DNA of 24,031 nt, taken from contig NZ_CAJPQR010000035.1 of the NCBI RefSeq assembly GCF_905372745.1, positions 1-24,031 of the forward strand, read 5' to 3'. The translations under genes and the position numbers were made by a program. The stretch comes from an uncultured Campylobacter sp. (GTDB lineage Bacteria; Campylobacterota; Campylobacteria; Campylobacterales; Campylobacteraceae). The first letter of the stretch is position 1. Every line of letters begins with the position of its first letter. This document shows positions 14,996 to 23,365 of this stretch, piece by piece. The notes below the pieces were generated by a model. That model ran no database searches. It saw nothing but the letters and a program-made list of their open reading frames with translations, and was not told the origin of the DNA.

Positions 14996-16117
14996 CTATT
15001 TTATTTTTTCTTTAAATTTTTCGTATTTTTTCTCGACGTAGCTTTTGATCTCTGCCTCAAAGCGCGCGCGCGAAAATCTTAGCGAATTTTCCCTGATTTT
15101 TACGGGTTCGAATTTATCGCGATTTTGCTCAAATTTAGCCACCGCGTCAAGCAGCTCTTTTACGTTTTGCTCCATAAAATATAACCCGCTCTCGCCGTCA
15201 ATCACCGTCTCGCGAGCGCCGCCACGACCAAAGCAGATCACGGGCGTACCGCATGCTTGCGCTTCTACGGGCGTGATACCGAAGTCCTCCTCGGCGGCAA
15301 AAACAAACGCCTTAGCCCGCCCCATGAGATCCCTCATCGTCTCATCGTCCGCAAAACCCAAAAGCTCGACGTTTTTACCTGCTTTTGATTTGATTTTAGC
15401 CATATCGGGCCCGTCGCCGACGACTACTAGCTTTTTATCCGTCTGCGAAAACGCCTCAACTATGAGATCGATCTTTTTATAAGGCACCATTCGCGAGGCG
15501 GTTAGATAAAACTCCTCTTTGGCTTCGCGCAGCGTAAATTTATCCACGTCTACGGGCGGATAGATGACGTCGCTAGGCTTGCCGTAGACTTTTTCTATAC
15601 GGCGCGCGATGTAGCGGCTATTTGCCACGTAATGATCTACGCGGTTTGCGCTGGCGGCGTCCCAAATGCGAATTTTATGCAAAAAATACTTCGCCAGCAC
15701 GCCCTTTAAACCGCGGTCAAGCCCGCTTTCGCGCAAGTACTGATGATACAGATCCCATGCGTAGCGGATCGGCGTGTGCACATAGGCAATGTGAAGCTGG
15801 TTAGAGTGCGTTAGCACCCCCTTTGCGACGGCATGCGAGCTAGATAGCACGACGTCGTAGCCGCTTAGATCAAACTGCTCGATCGCAAGCGGAAATAGCG
15901 GCAAGTAGTTGCGGTATTTGCTCTTTGCAAAGGGCAACTTCCCAATAAAGCTCGTATGCGCTCGCTTGCCTTTTAAAATTTTATCTCGGTCGGCATCGCT
16001 TAAAAAGTCAATAAGGCCGTAAATTTCAAAATCGTCCCAAACATTCGTGAAACTCTCGACGCATTTTTCTGCGCCTGCGTAGGTGCTAAACCAGTCGTGG
16101 ATTAGTGCTTTTTTCAT
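14996..16117 (-). CDS. GT4 glycosyltransferase, WbaZ-like (mannosyltransferase type)
   Basis: A 373-aa cytoplasmic transferase of GT-B fold. The N-terminus HDWFSTYAGAEK (7-18), the block YVHTPIRYAWD (112-122) and the C-terminal E-x7-E motif EDFGITPVE (277-285) followed by QACGTPVI are typical of GT4 O-antigen mannosyltransferases of the WbaZ group. It overlaps the upstream methyltransferase gene by four bases (ATGA), so translation is coupled; its own Shine-Dalgarno is weak. It lies just before the initiating sugar transferase, so it may add an early sugar. Donor and linkage are not determined. Confidence 0.9.
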   Translation of the reverse strand: MKKALIHDWFSTYAGAEKCVESFTNVWDDFEIYGLIDFLSDADRDKILKGKRAHTSFIGKLPFAKSKYRNYLPLFPLAIEQFDLSGYDVVLSSSHAVAKGVLTHSNQLHIAYVHTPIRYAWDLYHQYLRESGLDRGLKGVLAKYFLHKIRIWDAASANRVDHYVANSRYIARRIEKVYGKPSDVIYPPVDVDKFTLREAKEEFYLTASRMVPYKKIDLIVEAFSQTDKKLVVVGDGPDMAKIKSKAGKNVELLGFADDETMRDLMGRAKAFVFAAEEDFGITPVEAQACGTPVICFGRGGARETVIDGESGLYFMEQNVKELLDAVAKFEQNRDKFEPVKIRENSLRFSRARFEAEIKSYVEKKYEKFKEKIK

Positions 16118-16812
16118 TTTTCGCCCAGATAAAAATTAGTTTCCAGCGATTTTTCAATCGGCCATTTTATAAACTCGACTTCATATTCTTTTGTCTTTTT
16201 AAGCAGCAAAAAGATACTCCAAGCAGCCTGGGGAAACGCCCTAGCTAGCGGCTTTGCGATGCATGGCGGAAACGGATAAAAGTTGCTTCCTTGAAAATCT
16301 ACCAGCTCAAAACCGCCCCAAATTTTTAAAAACCGCATCAAATCGGGCTTAGTATAACCTCTAACGTGTGCGGAGTGATTTTGTATAGACGTAGGCTGCC
16401 TGCCTAGTAGCAGCAAGGCTCTGTTGTGAAGGCTGGCTAAATTCGGAACCGCTAGCACAAAATGTCCGCCTGCTTTTAGCGTACGAGCTATCTCGTGAAA
16501 TATCCAAAATATCTCCTTGACGTGCTCTAGAATTTGATTTGCGCTTATAAGATCCAGACTCTCATCCTCGAAGGGAAATTTATCTCGCTCAAGATCGTGC
16601 GAAAAGACCTCGATGCCTCTTGCGGCTAGCTTTGCGACATTTGGCTCGTACCCTTCTAAAGCCAAAAGCCTAGCGTCCCCACATTTACTTTTATATATCG
16701 CCAAATCATCGCCCTTACCCGCGCCGATATCCAGCACGGTTTCATAATGCCCTATTTTAGCGGCAAAATCAGCTATTATATGTCGTCCGTAGTTTAGGCT
16801 TCTGTCTATCAT
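16114..16812 (-). CDS. Class I SAM-dependent methyltransferase
   Basis: A 232-aa cytoplasmic protein with the SAM-binding motif VLDIGAGKGDD (26-36), the acidic residue at the end of strand 2 (E53), and the motif IV/post-IV region SANQILEHV (90-98), all typical of small-molecule methyltransferases. The VPNLASLHNRALLLLGRQP stretch (122-140) is common among methyltransferases in surface-polysaccharide clusters. AAGGAG precedes the ATG, and the gene lies 10 bases after the upstream glycosyltransferase. A role in methylating a sugar of the encoded glycan or its end is inferred from the neighbours. Confidence 0.9.
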   Translation of the reverse strand: MIDRSLNYGRHIIADFAAKIGHYETVLDIGAGKGDDLAIYKSKCGDARLLALEGYEPNVAKLAARGIEVFSHDLERDKFPFEDESLDLISANQILEHVKEIFWIFHEIARTLKAGGHFVLAVPNLASLHNRALLLLGRQPTSIQNHSAHVRGYTKPDLMRFLKIWGGFELVDFQGSNFYPFPPCIAKPLARAFPQAAWSIFLLLKKTKEYEVEFIKWPIEKSLETNFYLGEK

Positions 16813-16822
16813 TTACGGCTCC

Positions 16823-17911
16823 TTATCTTAGTTTTTCCATTATTTCTATGATTTGTTTAGCCGAGCGCCCCCAGCTAAATCGCTTAATATTTTCAAAACC
16901 CTTAACGCAAAGTTCGTTTCGTAAATTTTCATCGTTTAAAACGGCTTGTATCTTACTTCTTATATCTTCTACGTTATGCGGATCGAAATACAAAACGCTA
17001 TCCCCGCAAACTTCGGGTAGGCTAGCGGCGTTTGAGCACACTACCGGACAACCGCAGGCTTGCGCCTCAAGCGGCGGGATACCAAACCCCTCGTATAAAG
17101 ACGGAAAGACGAATAATTTTGCTAGATTATAAATAGCCGCGATGTCGGCGTCCTTAACATAGCCGGTAAAAAATATACGCTCTGCGAGATTATTTTTCTC
17201 GATAATCTCCAAAATATAGCTATCGCTAGTTATAAAGCCGTCTCTTTTTCCCACTATCACCAAATTTAACTCCGTCTTTTCTAGCGCGAACAATAAATTT
17301 TTCAAATTTTTGTGAGGTTTTACGTTTCCTACGAATAAAATAAAATTTTCCGGAAGTCTATATTCTCTTGCCGCCGCCTCCAAAACGGCGCTATCGTAGC
17401 GGTTATTAAAACGTCCCTCGTCTATAGCGTTTGGTACGACAAAAATATTTTTATCCGTTTTCGTATATTTTAATATCTCGCTTCTTGAAAACTCCGAAAC
17501 GCTAAAGACGACGTCGCTTCTGCTTAAAGCTTGATTAAAAATCATCTTGGCATATATCTTTTGTATAAAATTTAAGCTATCGTAAAAAGCCAAATGAAAC
17601 GCATCATGAATGGTAACCGCTCTAAATTTCGCCCTTATGGGCAAGATAGGGATATTGTAGTGAGGAGACCAAAAAATATCACACTCGGGAATCTTTACCG
17701 GCAAACAAATCTGCTCGTCCAAAGAGTAAATTTCCCGCCCGCACTCTAAAATTTTAACGTTTTTACTCCATGCGTACTCTCTTATCTCGGCCTGCGTACC
17801 TAGCAAAATAACCTCGAATTTCTCCGTTAAAAACGGCAGCAAACCCTTTATATACGTACCTATTCCGGATGCTTTGTGCATGCGAAAGTCGATTGCTATT
17901 TTTTTACGCAT
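16823..17911 (-). CDS. GT4 glycosyltransferase (mannosyltransferase-like)
   Basis: A 362-aa GT-B transferase. The N-terminus IAIDFRMHKASGIGTY (5-20) has the Gly-rich loop and arginine of GT4 enzymes. The central part has PHYNIP (83-88), HDAFH (102-106) and FSVSEFSRSEI (136-146). The donor site has FVGNVKPHKNL (193-203) and the E-x7-E motif EGFGIPPLE (274-282). The Shine-Dalgarno is AGGA. It is preceded by a 64-base AT-rich gap with a promoter-like TATAAT, so it may head a sub-operon with the methyltransferase, the WbaZ-like transferase and the initiating enzyme. Confidence 0.92.
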   Translation of the reverse strand: MRKKIAIDFRMHKASGIGTYIKGLLPFLTEKFEVILLGTQAEIREYAWSKNVKILECGREIYSLDEQICLPVKIPECDIFWSPHYNIPILPIRAKFRAVTIHDAFHLAFYDSLNFIQKIYAKMIFNQALSRSDVVFSVSEFSRSEILKYTKTDKNIFVVPNAIDEGRFNNRYDSAVLEAAAREYRLPENFILFVGNVKPHKNLKNLLFALEKTELNLVIVGKRDGFITSDSYILEIIEKNNLAERIFFTGYVKDADIAAIYNLAKLFVFPSLYEGFGIPPLEAQACGCPVVCSNAASLPEVCGDSVLYFDPHNVEDIRSKIQAVLNDENLRNELCVKGFENIKRFSWGRSAKQIIEIMEKLR

Positions 17912-17962
17912 AGCCGTCCTAGTTTCACCTTATAGTTTAAAATTAATGATATTTCAAATAAA

Positions 17963-17968
17963 ATTATA
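17963..17968 (-). promoter_or_regulatory. Internal promoter of the polysaccharide cluster (-10 box)
   Basis: TATAAT on the minus strand in the extended context TTTGATATAATTTT, 52 bases before the glycosyltransferase start at 17911. It lies in the only sizeable gap of the cluster. It would drive the last four genes separately. Confidence 0.55.
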
Positions 17969-17975
17969 TCAAATT

Positions 17976-19100
17976 TTAAATAATAAGTCGTATTTTTTCT
18001 TCCCAATCGTTATCCTTTGCAAATTTTACGATTTCGCTCCCGCCTATTTGCTTTAAGGCTACGGCTTTTTTTACGCACGCCGCAAAATCCTCTTTTGAAT
18101 CAGCTAACAAAGCAGGGCTATTTAGCTGCTCTAGCTCTTGCCATTTAGTAGCTACCGTATAAAGTCCGGCCGCCGAGTATTCGTATAACTTTAACGGACT
18201 TATAGAGTGAACCAAATCCATATCTAACCTAAACGGGATTATGCCGACGTCTGCAAATTTCAAAAAAGGAGCCACCGCATCATTATCGACCTTTCCGTAA
18301 AAGGTAATGTTTTTTCTGGATTTTATTTGCTCAAAATTTTTAGGTTTAAATTTTACGGTTCCGATTATTAAAAAATGCACATCGGTTAGCTCGCTAGCAA
18401 CATAATCTAGTAAATCAAAATCAAACCAGTTCTCGATAGCGCCAACATAAACGGCAACTGGGCTTTTAATCTCATAAAAAAATTCGGGCTTATCGTACTT
18501 TTTTTGAAATTTGTTAAAATCAACCCCGTTTGGGACATAAAAGCAGTTTTTGTTAAATTTCTCTATATAGCTTTTAAGGCTAGATGACGTATATATCGTT
18601 TTATCGGCTTTTTTTATCAGATGCTCCTCTGCTTTGATAGCAGCCGTGCCTACGTCAAAGCCGTTTAATCTATCGGTAACTCTAACGATTAGTTTATTAT
18701 ATTTCACGATATCCGTTATAGGCAAAAATGCAAAATTATCTATAACTAAAACATCCACGTTTAAAAAATTAAAATTTTTAAGCGTTTTTTTAAAGTTCGG
18801 TAGAGTAAAAATATACCACATTTTTATAACCTGATAAAAAACGGAAGGTAACTTTTTAAACGGCGGAATAAGCGCAAACGGAGTGTATATAAAATAGTTT
18901 TCAAAAATTTTATGTACGCCTTTTTTTGACTGAGCGAGTCTGATGGCTTCATTATTTTTATCATGAAACGGCGAAACGGGAGGCGCGATAAATAAAACTT
19001 TGTTTCCCTCCTTAGCTAGCAGTTCGCTGTAATAATTACAACCGACTTTAAACGGCGAACCGTAATACGAATTTCCGCACCATAGTATTTTTTTAGACAT
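17976..19100 (-). CDS. Glycosyltransferase, GT-B fold (TuaH/GumK-like)
   Basis: A 374-aa transferase, more diverged than its neighbours. Visible marks are the N-terminal KILWCGNSYYGSPFKVGCN, the block VRVTDRLNGFD common in this subgroup, VPNGVDF in the linker, VYVGAIENWFDFDLL at the start of the donor domain, and SPLKLYEYSAAG where GT4 enzymes have the sugar-nucleotide contact. The ATG at 19100 is chosen: it overlaps the heparinase-family stop by 8 bases, while a longer reading from a TTG at 19139 would overlap by nearly 50. It is strongly Lys/Phe-rich. Substrate unknown. Confidence 0.85.
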   Translation of the reverse strand: MSKKILWCGNSYYGSPFKVGCNYYSELLAKEGNKVLFIAPPVSPFHDKNNEAIRLAQSKKGVHKIFENYFIYTPFALIPPFKKLPSVFYQVIKMWYIFTLPNFKKTLKNFNFLNVDVLVIDNFAFLPITDIVKYNKLIVRVTDRLNGFDVGTAAIKAEEHLIKKADKTIYTSSSLKSYIEKFNKNCFYVPNGVDFNKFQKKYDKPEFFYEIKSPVAVYVGAIENWFDFDLLDYVASELTDVHFLIIGTVKFKPKNFEQIKSRKNITFYGKVDNDAVAPFLKFADVGIIPFRLDMDLVHSISPLKLYEYSAAGLYTVATKWQELEQLNSPALLADSKEDFAACVKKAVALKQIGGSEIVKFAKDNDWEEKIRLII

Positions 19101-21183
19101 TTTTCGTAAGCTTCCCGTATCCGTTTGAGTATAGCTCAAATTTACTATAATAAAATTCCCTGTTTGCCGTATCGGTAACCACCAATCTATCCTCTTTTAT
19201 CTCAAATTTCCTCATAATTTTTATGCCTTTGTATTCGGCAGCGAGACTTATAAAATTTTCTCCAAAGTCCGTTACGAAACACCTACACTCGGCGAGCATA
19301 CCGAATAATCCCGCTATCCCCTCGCCCCAACTATTTTGCTCCAGATCTTCCACGATCGGCGCGTTGTGCGCCCTAATGCTTCTAAATTCGTTTCGTCTGC
19401 CAGGAAGCGGCGTATAAAGATAGGTGCCTGGATCTCTCGCTATGTCGCGCCCCTCTATCCACAGCTCGTAGCCCAGCTTATCGTTATGCGTATGTCCGCC
19501 GTGGCCATTCTGTCCAAGCGGCGTAGCGCAGAGGGCGAGGTAAAATTTACTGGATTTAAAGATAAAAATTCCGCTGTCCGGATAAAATATATTTTTGATC
19601 TCTTGCGAACTCGTAATTTTAAATTCCACGCTTTTTCGGTACGGTAGTTCGCTAAATTTCACACCCGAAGCGACCTGGCTTTTATACGTTTTATCGATCG
19701 CTTGCAGCTTGCGACCGGCAAGCGAGCGGATAAAACTTCTCTCAAAGCAAAAACCGTTTTTAAATATCTCATCGTCAAAAATCCCGCCCATGCAACTAAT
19801 TAGCGCGGAGTGATTTAAGATATTTTCATCCCAAAACGGCTCATTACCGCCCTCAAAGCCGCTTAAATTTAGATATTTTTGCGCGGCTTGTTCATTGCTC
19901 AAAAACTCGCCGTTTGGGCTAAATTTAAAAAACCTGCCGCTGTCGTTATCGCCAAATTGCGGCACTTCGCCGTTTGGCTTTATGATGTCCGCGGTAAATC
20001 TGCCGATTTTATACAGTCTATCCACGAACCACTGCGGCAGCGCTATTTGACCGTTTAAAATTTTAAATTCCTGCTCATCAGGCGGTAAAAGTTTCGGTTT
20101 TTTGCGCCAAAGCTTTGCATCGTAATTTTGCAAAGATGAAATTTTTTCGCTTTTTAGACCCAGTATCAAAGCCGTGCTATACGCCATTAGCTCGCCACTT
20201 AGGCGGTGGTAGCTCGTAGAACTCTCAAAATTTCCGCCGTCTTCGTAAAATTCCTTTTTCATTTCGCTAATTATTTCTTGCACGGCAAACGCCAGCCACG
20301 CGTCCGTCTCGCCGCCGCCGTCTAGATACGCGCACGCAAATAGCAAACCCGCGATGTCGCTTAGATAGTGATTTGACGTAAGATGCGGCGAATATTCTAG
20401 ATTATTCACGATATGGAGCGCATGCTCGTAGACGCTATTTGAAAAGGTTTGCTTGAAATCCGCATCTAAAATTCTGCCCTCATCAATCTGACAAAGCATA
20501 TCGTAAGCTGCCAGCATGTTGGCAACTCTGATGCCAACATCCATCGTGCAGGTCCAATTTACGCCTATTCTAGGCGGATTATTGCTGATAAAATCTAAAA
20601 TTTGGTTTTTAAATTCTTTTAAATTTTGCTCTTTTAAACTCGGATCCGCCATCGCAAAAATAGCAAGCTGCGGCAAGTGCTGAAACCTCGCAAGCTCCCA
20701 CGGCACCTTTATATCGCTGCCCGGTTTATGGGCTATGCGCTGATCTTTGTACCATTTTTTTTCGCTCCACCGAAAGCCGCTTTTAAAATCCTTTTGCCAA
20801 TCGATCGGCTCGTAGCCCTCTAGCGCGCTCGCAGGCGTCGCGGCATTCATATCGTATTTGTAGCCCTCAAGCCCGAGTGCCGCGCTATCATAGCTATTTT
20901 TTACCCACCCGCTGCCGAGTAAGTCGAATTTATGCTCCAGGTACATTTTAGACAGATATCTAGCGACGTCTAAATTTATATTTGAAACGTCGAGTTCGCA
21001 TAAATTTATGTAGCTTATTCGTACCGGCGAAACGTTAAATTTGATACGGGTATCGCCGGATATATCGCGCAATTTTTGGATTTTATTTTTAGTTAAATTT
21101 AAAATTTTATTGGCGATTTTCGCGCACAACGCATCGGGCGGCATCGACTTGGCTTTTTTAAGATAATAAAAAATTTTACCCAT
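19093..21183 (-). CDS. Heparinase II/III family protein (alginate lyase-like N-domain)
   Basis: A 696-aa protein of the polysaccharide lyase superfamily. The helical toroid (about 90-450) has WTCTMDVGIRVAN (210-222), LTSNHYLSD (268-276) and GGNFESSTSYHR (316-327, with the Tyr/His pair expected at an active site). The C-terminal beta domain has GHGGHTHNDKLGYELW (560-575) and RDPGTYLYT (583-591). Members cut or modify uronate-containing glycans and often lie in O-antigen or exopolysaccharide clusters. No signal peptide is visible, so its place in the cell is unclear. Start and stop overlap the neighbouring glycosyltransferase genes by 8 bases each, so it is an integral part of the operon. Substrate unknown. 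Confidence 0.9.
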   Translation of the reverse strand: MGKIFYYLKKAKSMPPDALCAKIANKILNLTKNKIQKLRDISGDTRIKFNVSPVRISYINLCELDVSNINLDVARYLSKMYLEHKFDLLGSGWVKNSYDSAALGLEGYKYDMNAATPASALEGYEPIDWQKDFKSGFRWSEKKWYKDQRIAHKPGSDIKVPWELARFQHLPQLAIFAMADPSLKEQNLKEFKNQILDFISNNPPRIGVNWTCTMDVGIRVANMLAAYDMLCQIDEGRILDADFKQTFSNSVYEHALHIVNNLEYSPHLTSNHYLSDIAGLLFACAYLDGGGETDAWLAFAVQEIISEMKKEFYEDGGNFESSTSYHRLSGELMAYSTALILGLKSEKISSLQNYDAKLWRKKPKLLPPDEQEFKILNGQIALPQWFVDRLYKIGRFTADIIKPNGEVPQFGDNDSGRFFKFSPNGEFLSNEQAAQKYLNLSGFEGGNEPFWDENILNHSALISCMGGIFDDEIFKNGFCFERSFIRSLAGRKLQAIDKTYKSQVASGVKFSELPYRKSVEFKITSSQEIKNIFYPDSGIFIFKSSKFYLALCATPLGQNGHGGHTHNDKLGYELWIEGRDIARDPGTYLYTPLPGRRNEFRSIRAHNAPIVEDLEQNSWGEGIAGLFGMLAECRCFVTDFGENFISLAAEYKGIKIMRKFEIKEDRLVVTDTANREFYYSKFELYSNGYGKLTKNV

Positions 21184-22384
21184 TATTCACGGCCTCTAAA
21201 ATTTTATCCACGTGCCTGTCCCACGTATACTTTCGTAGGGCTTCTTTTGCGGCGTTTGCGCTAATAGACGCCCTTAGCGAAGCATCGTCTATTAGCGCCT
21301 TCATGGCGGCTTCTAGCGCGTCTACGCATCCCGGTTTTACCATATAGGCGGTTTTGCCGTGCTCCAAAATTTCAGACATCTGAGCCATATCGCTGCATAT
21401 TACGGCTTTACCCATAGCCATGTATTCAAACAGCTTGGTAGGACTGCCGAAAAACTCGCTTTCATCGGGATTTGGGACGGTGGCATTAACCAAGATATCG
21501 CACGCGCTTAGAAAATTAGCTCCTTGTTCTTGCGGGATAAGGCCGGTTAATACGACGTTTTCTTGCAAATCAAATTCCAAAATATGTTTTTTTACGATTG
21601 GCATCCTGATGCCGTCGCCTATCATAAAAAGCTTGGTTTTTTCTTTGTATTCGGGATATTTTTTCAGCAGTTTGCCGTAAGCGTACGCTATATTTTCGGC
21701 TCCGTGCCACTGACCAAATGTCCCTATAAAGCCGATTACGATTTTATTTTCAAGACCGTATTTTTGTTTTACGCCCTCGCAGCTTACCTGCGGATTATAT
21801 TTATTTTCGTCTATTCCGTTTGGATTTACGATTATTTTGCCCTCGTCTACGCCTAAATTTAAAAGGATATCTTTTAACGCCTCCGATACCGCAACTATGC
21901 ATTTTGCATTTTTTAGATTATAACTTTCTATCGCGCAAACGATAGGTAACTTAAAAATTTTGTAGTAAATAGTCTTAAAAGCTCGCTTAAAAAGAGTATC
22001 GTTATTTTTCCAATTTTTAATTTTCCAAACGTCGGACGAATTAAACTCTAAAACAAACGGTATATTTTTTCTCTTTGCGATATACGCCCCGCAAAAGCTA
22101 AATCCGCTATATCTCTGATATATCGCATCAACCTCCAAATCGGCGCAATGCTTTATTATTTTAAAATTATAAAAAAACTCAAGAACGTCTTTTGGGATAA
22201 AAGGAAATTTTATAGGCTTTACGATGGTCACTTCTTTATTAACCCCCCAAAGTTCGTCGTTTGAAACGACGCTTAGCTGCACCTTTTTATCCATAGCGTT
22301 TATAACGCCTGCCGTGTGCCCCACCGAACCGCCCGCTTTTAGCCCAAACCAATAAAGCGTCCTTAGATAAAGTATTTTCGTCAT
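21176..22384 (-). CDS. GT4 glycosyltransferase
   Basis: A 402-aa GT-B transferase. The N-terminus has a Gly-rich segment GLKAGGSVGHTAG, and the middle has FVLEFNSSDVWK and CIVAVSEALKDIL. The donor domain begins at VIGFIGTFGQWHG and carries SPTKLFEYMAMGKAVI, the equivalent of the E-x7-E region. The start overlaps the deacetylase-like gene by four bases (ATGA), with AGGC just upstream, and the stop overlaps the heparinase-family start. Sugar and linkage are unknown. Confidence 0.92.
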   Translation of the reverse strand: MTKILYLRTLYWFGLKAGGSVGHTAGVINAMDKKVQLSVVSNDELWGVNKEVTIVKPIKFPFIPKDVLEFFYNFKIIKHCADLEVDAIYQRYSGFSFCGAYIAKRKNIPFVLEFNSSDVWKIKNWKNNDTLFKRAFKTIYYKIFKLPIVCAIESYNLKNAKCIVAVSEALKDILLNLGVDEGKIIVNPNGIDENKYNPQVSCEGVKQKYGLENKIVIGFIGTFGQWHGAENIAYAYGKLLKKYPEYKEKTKLFMIGDGIRMPIVKKHILEFDLQENVVLTGLIPQEQGANFLSACDILVNATVPNPDESEFFGSPTKLFEYMAMGKAVICSDMAQMSEILEHGKTAYMVKPGCVDALEAAMKALIDDASLRASISANAAKEALRKYTWDRHVDKILEAVNNG

Positions 22385-23352
22385 ATATTGCCTATCTGCA
22401 TAAATTTTAGCCTAAATTTATCCATTGCGGGCTTTAGTATGTCGGCATTTACGCTAATCTTTGACACATAGTCCCAGCAGCTTAAAGAGCTTAAATTTAA
22501 ATCTTTTATCGACGTAAATTTACACTCTTTATTATCCGCGATTTTTTCTAAAAGTTTTTTGTACTCGCCTATTAAACCTTCGTTTATGCTTATATCGACA
22601 TACTGCCCGCTTTTAAAATTATATTTCAAATTTAAAAAATTAAAACTATGTAAAAAAAGCGTTATTACGCAATCTTTGGGCATTAAATCAATCGCTCTTA
22701 ATATTTCATCCGCGCTAGAGCCGTATCTAAAATCAAATTTTTGAAAAACGCTTTTGGTTTTTAAAACACCGTAGCGCTTTTGTTTTTCGTAAACGCTAAC
22801 GGGCAACTGCAAAACGCCGCATTTTTTGCTAGTTTTATTTACGTAGTCATAGTTTATAGCGCAATTTATATTTTTATAAAAAAACGAGCTATCTATAAAA
22901 ATATCGTTTATCCTAAGAGCTCTTAGCGTGTCGTCGTTTGCGCCGTATCCTCCCGCTCTGTGAGCTATAACGTCCGTGCCTATCCACTCTTTTATCTTTT
23001 GCTTACCGAAATTTATAATTTCTATTTGCTCGTCTAAGCTATATTGGCGCATAAATTTTCTATTTTTATCGTATTTTCCGGACGGATGGGTATGTAAATT
23101 TACGCCGTGTCCGCTCTTAACGATTTGGCGACACAGCCTTTTAAATTTATCCTCGCCATATCTTTCATACGGATATACGTCCACAAAATGCTCCACCACG
23201 CCGCCATATTTGTTTGCTAAATCGTTTATGAGCTTTACGCCGACTTCCGTGCCGCCGCCGATCTCGCCTTTTATAAAAATCTCAAACGCATCGGCTCTAT
23301 TTGCGTGCAGTTCGCCGACCTCGGTATCGCAGGTTATTAAAATTTGTTTCAT
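22381..23352 (-). CDS. Polysaccharide deacetylase-like (NodB-type) protein
   Basis: A 323-aa protein. The N-terminal ITCDTEVGE (D9, E11) matches the first NodB metal/catalytic motif, NLHTHPSG (H87, H89) matches the second, and AHRAGGYGAND (130-140) matches the Arg-containing third motif. In the NodB fold these bind a metal that hydrolyses N-acetyl groups of a sugar. The second motif is HTH rather than the common H-x3-H, so this is a diverged branch. No signal peptide is seen, so it may act on a lipid-linked or nucleotide-linked precursor in the cytoplasm. It lies 13 bases after the FemAB-like gene; its Shine-Dalgarno is weak. It could instead be a non-catalytic relative. Confidence 0.82.
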   Translation of the reverse strand: MKQILITCDTEVGELHANRADAFEIFIKGEIGGGTEVGVKLINDLANKYGGVVEHFVDVYPYERYGEDKFKRLCRQIVKSGHGVNLHTHPSGKYDKNRKFMRQYSLDEQIEIINFGKQKIKEWIGTDVIAHRAGGYGANDDTLRALRINDIFIDSSFFYKNINCAINYDYVNKTSKKCGVLQLPVSVYEKQKRYGVLKTKSVFQKFDFRYGSSADEILRAIDLMPKDCVITLFLHSFNFLNLKYNFKSGQYVDISINEGLIGEYKKLLEKIADNKECKFTSIKDLNLSSLSCWDYVSKISVNADILKPAMDKFRLKFMQIGNI

Positions 23353-23365
23353 TTAAATCAACCAA

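Noticed and set aside
15045..15482. A 145-codon plus-strand frame
   Set aside because: It lies entirely antisense to a clear GT4 glycosyltransferase gene and is Ser/Pro/Ala-rich, as expected of a shadow frame.
22976..23356. A 126-codon plus-strand frame
   Set aside because: Antisense to the deacetylase-like gene, with no start signal and no domain.
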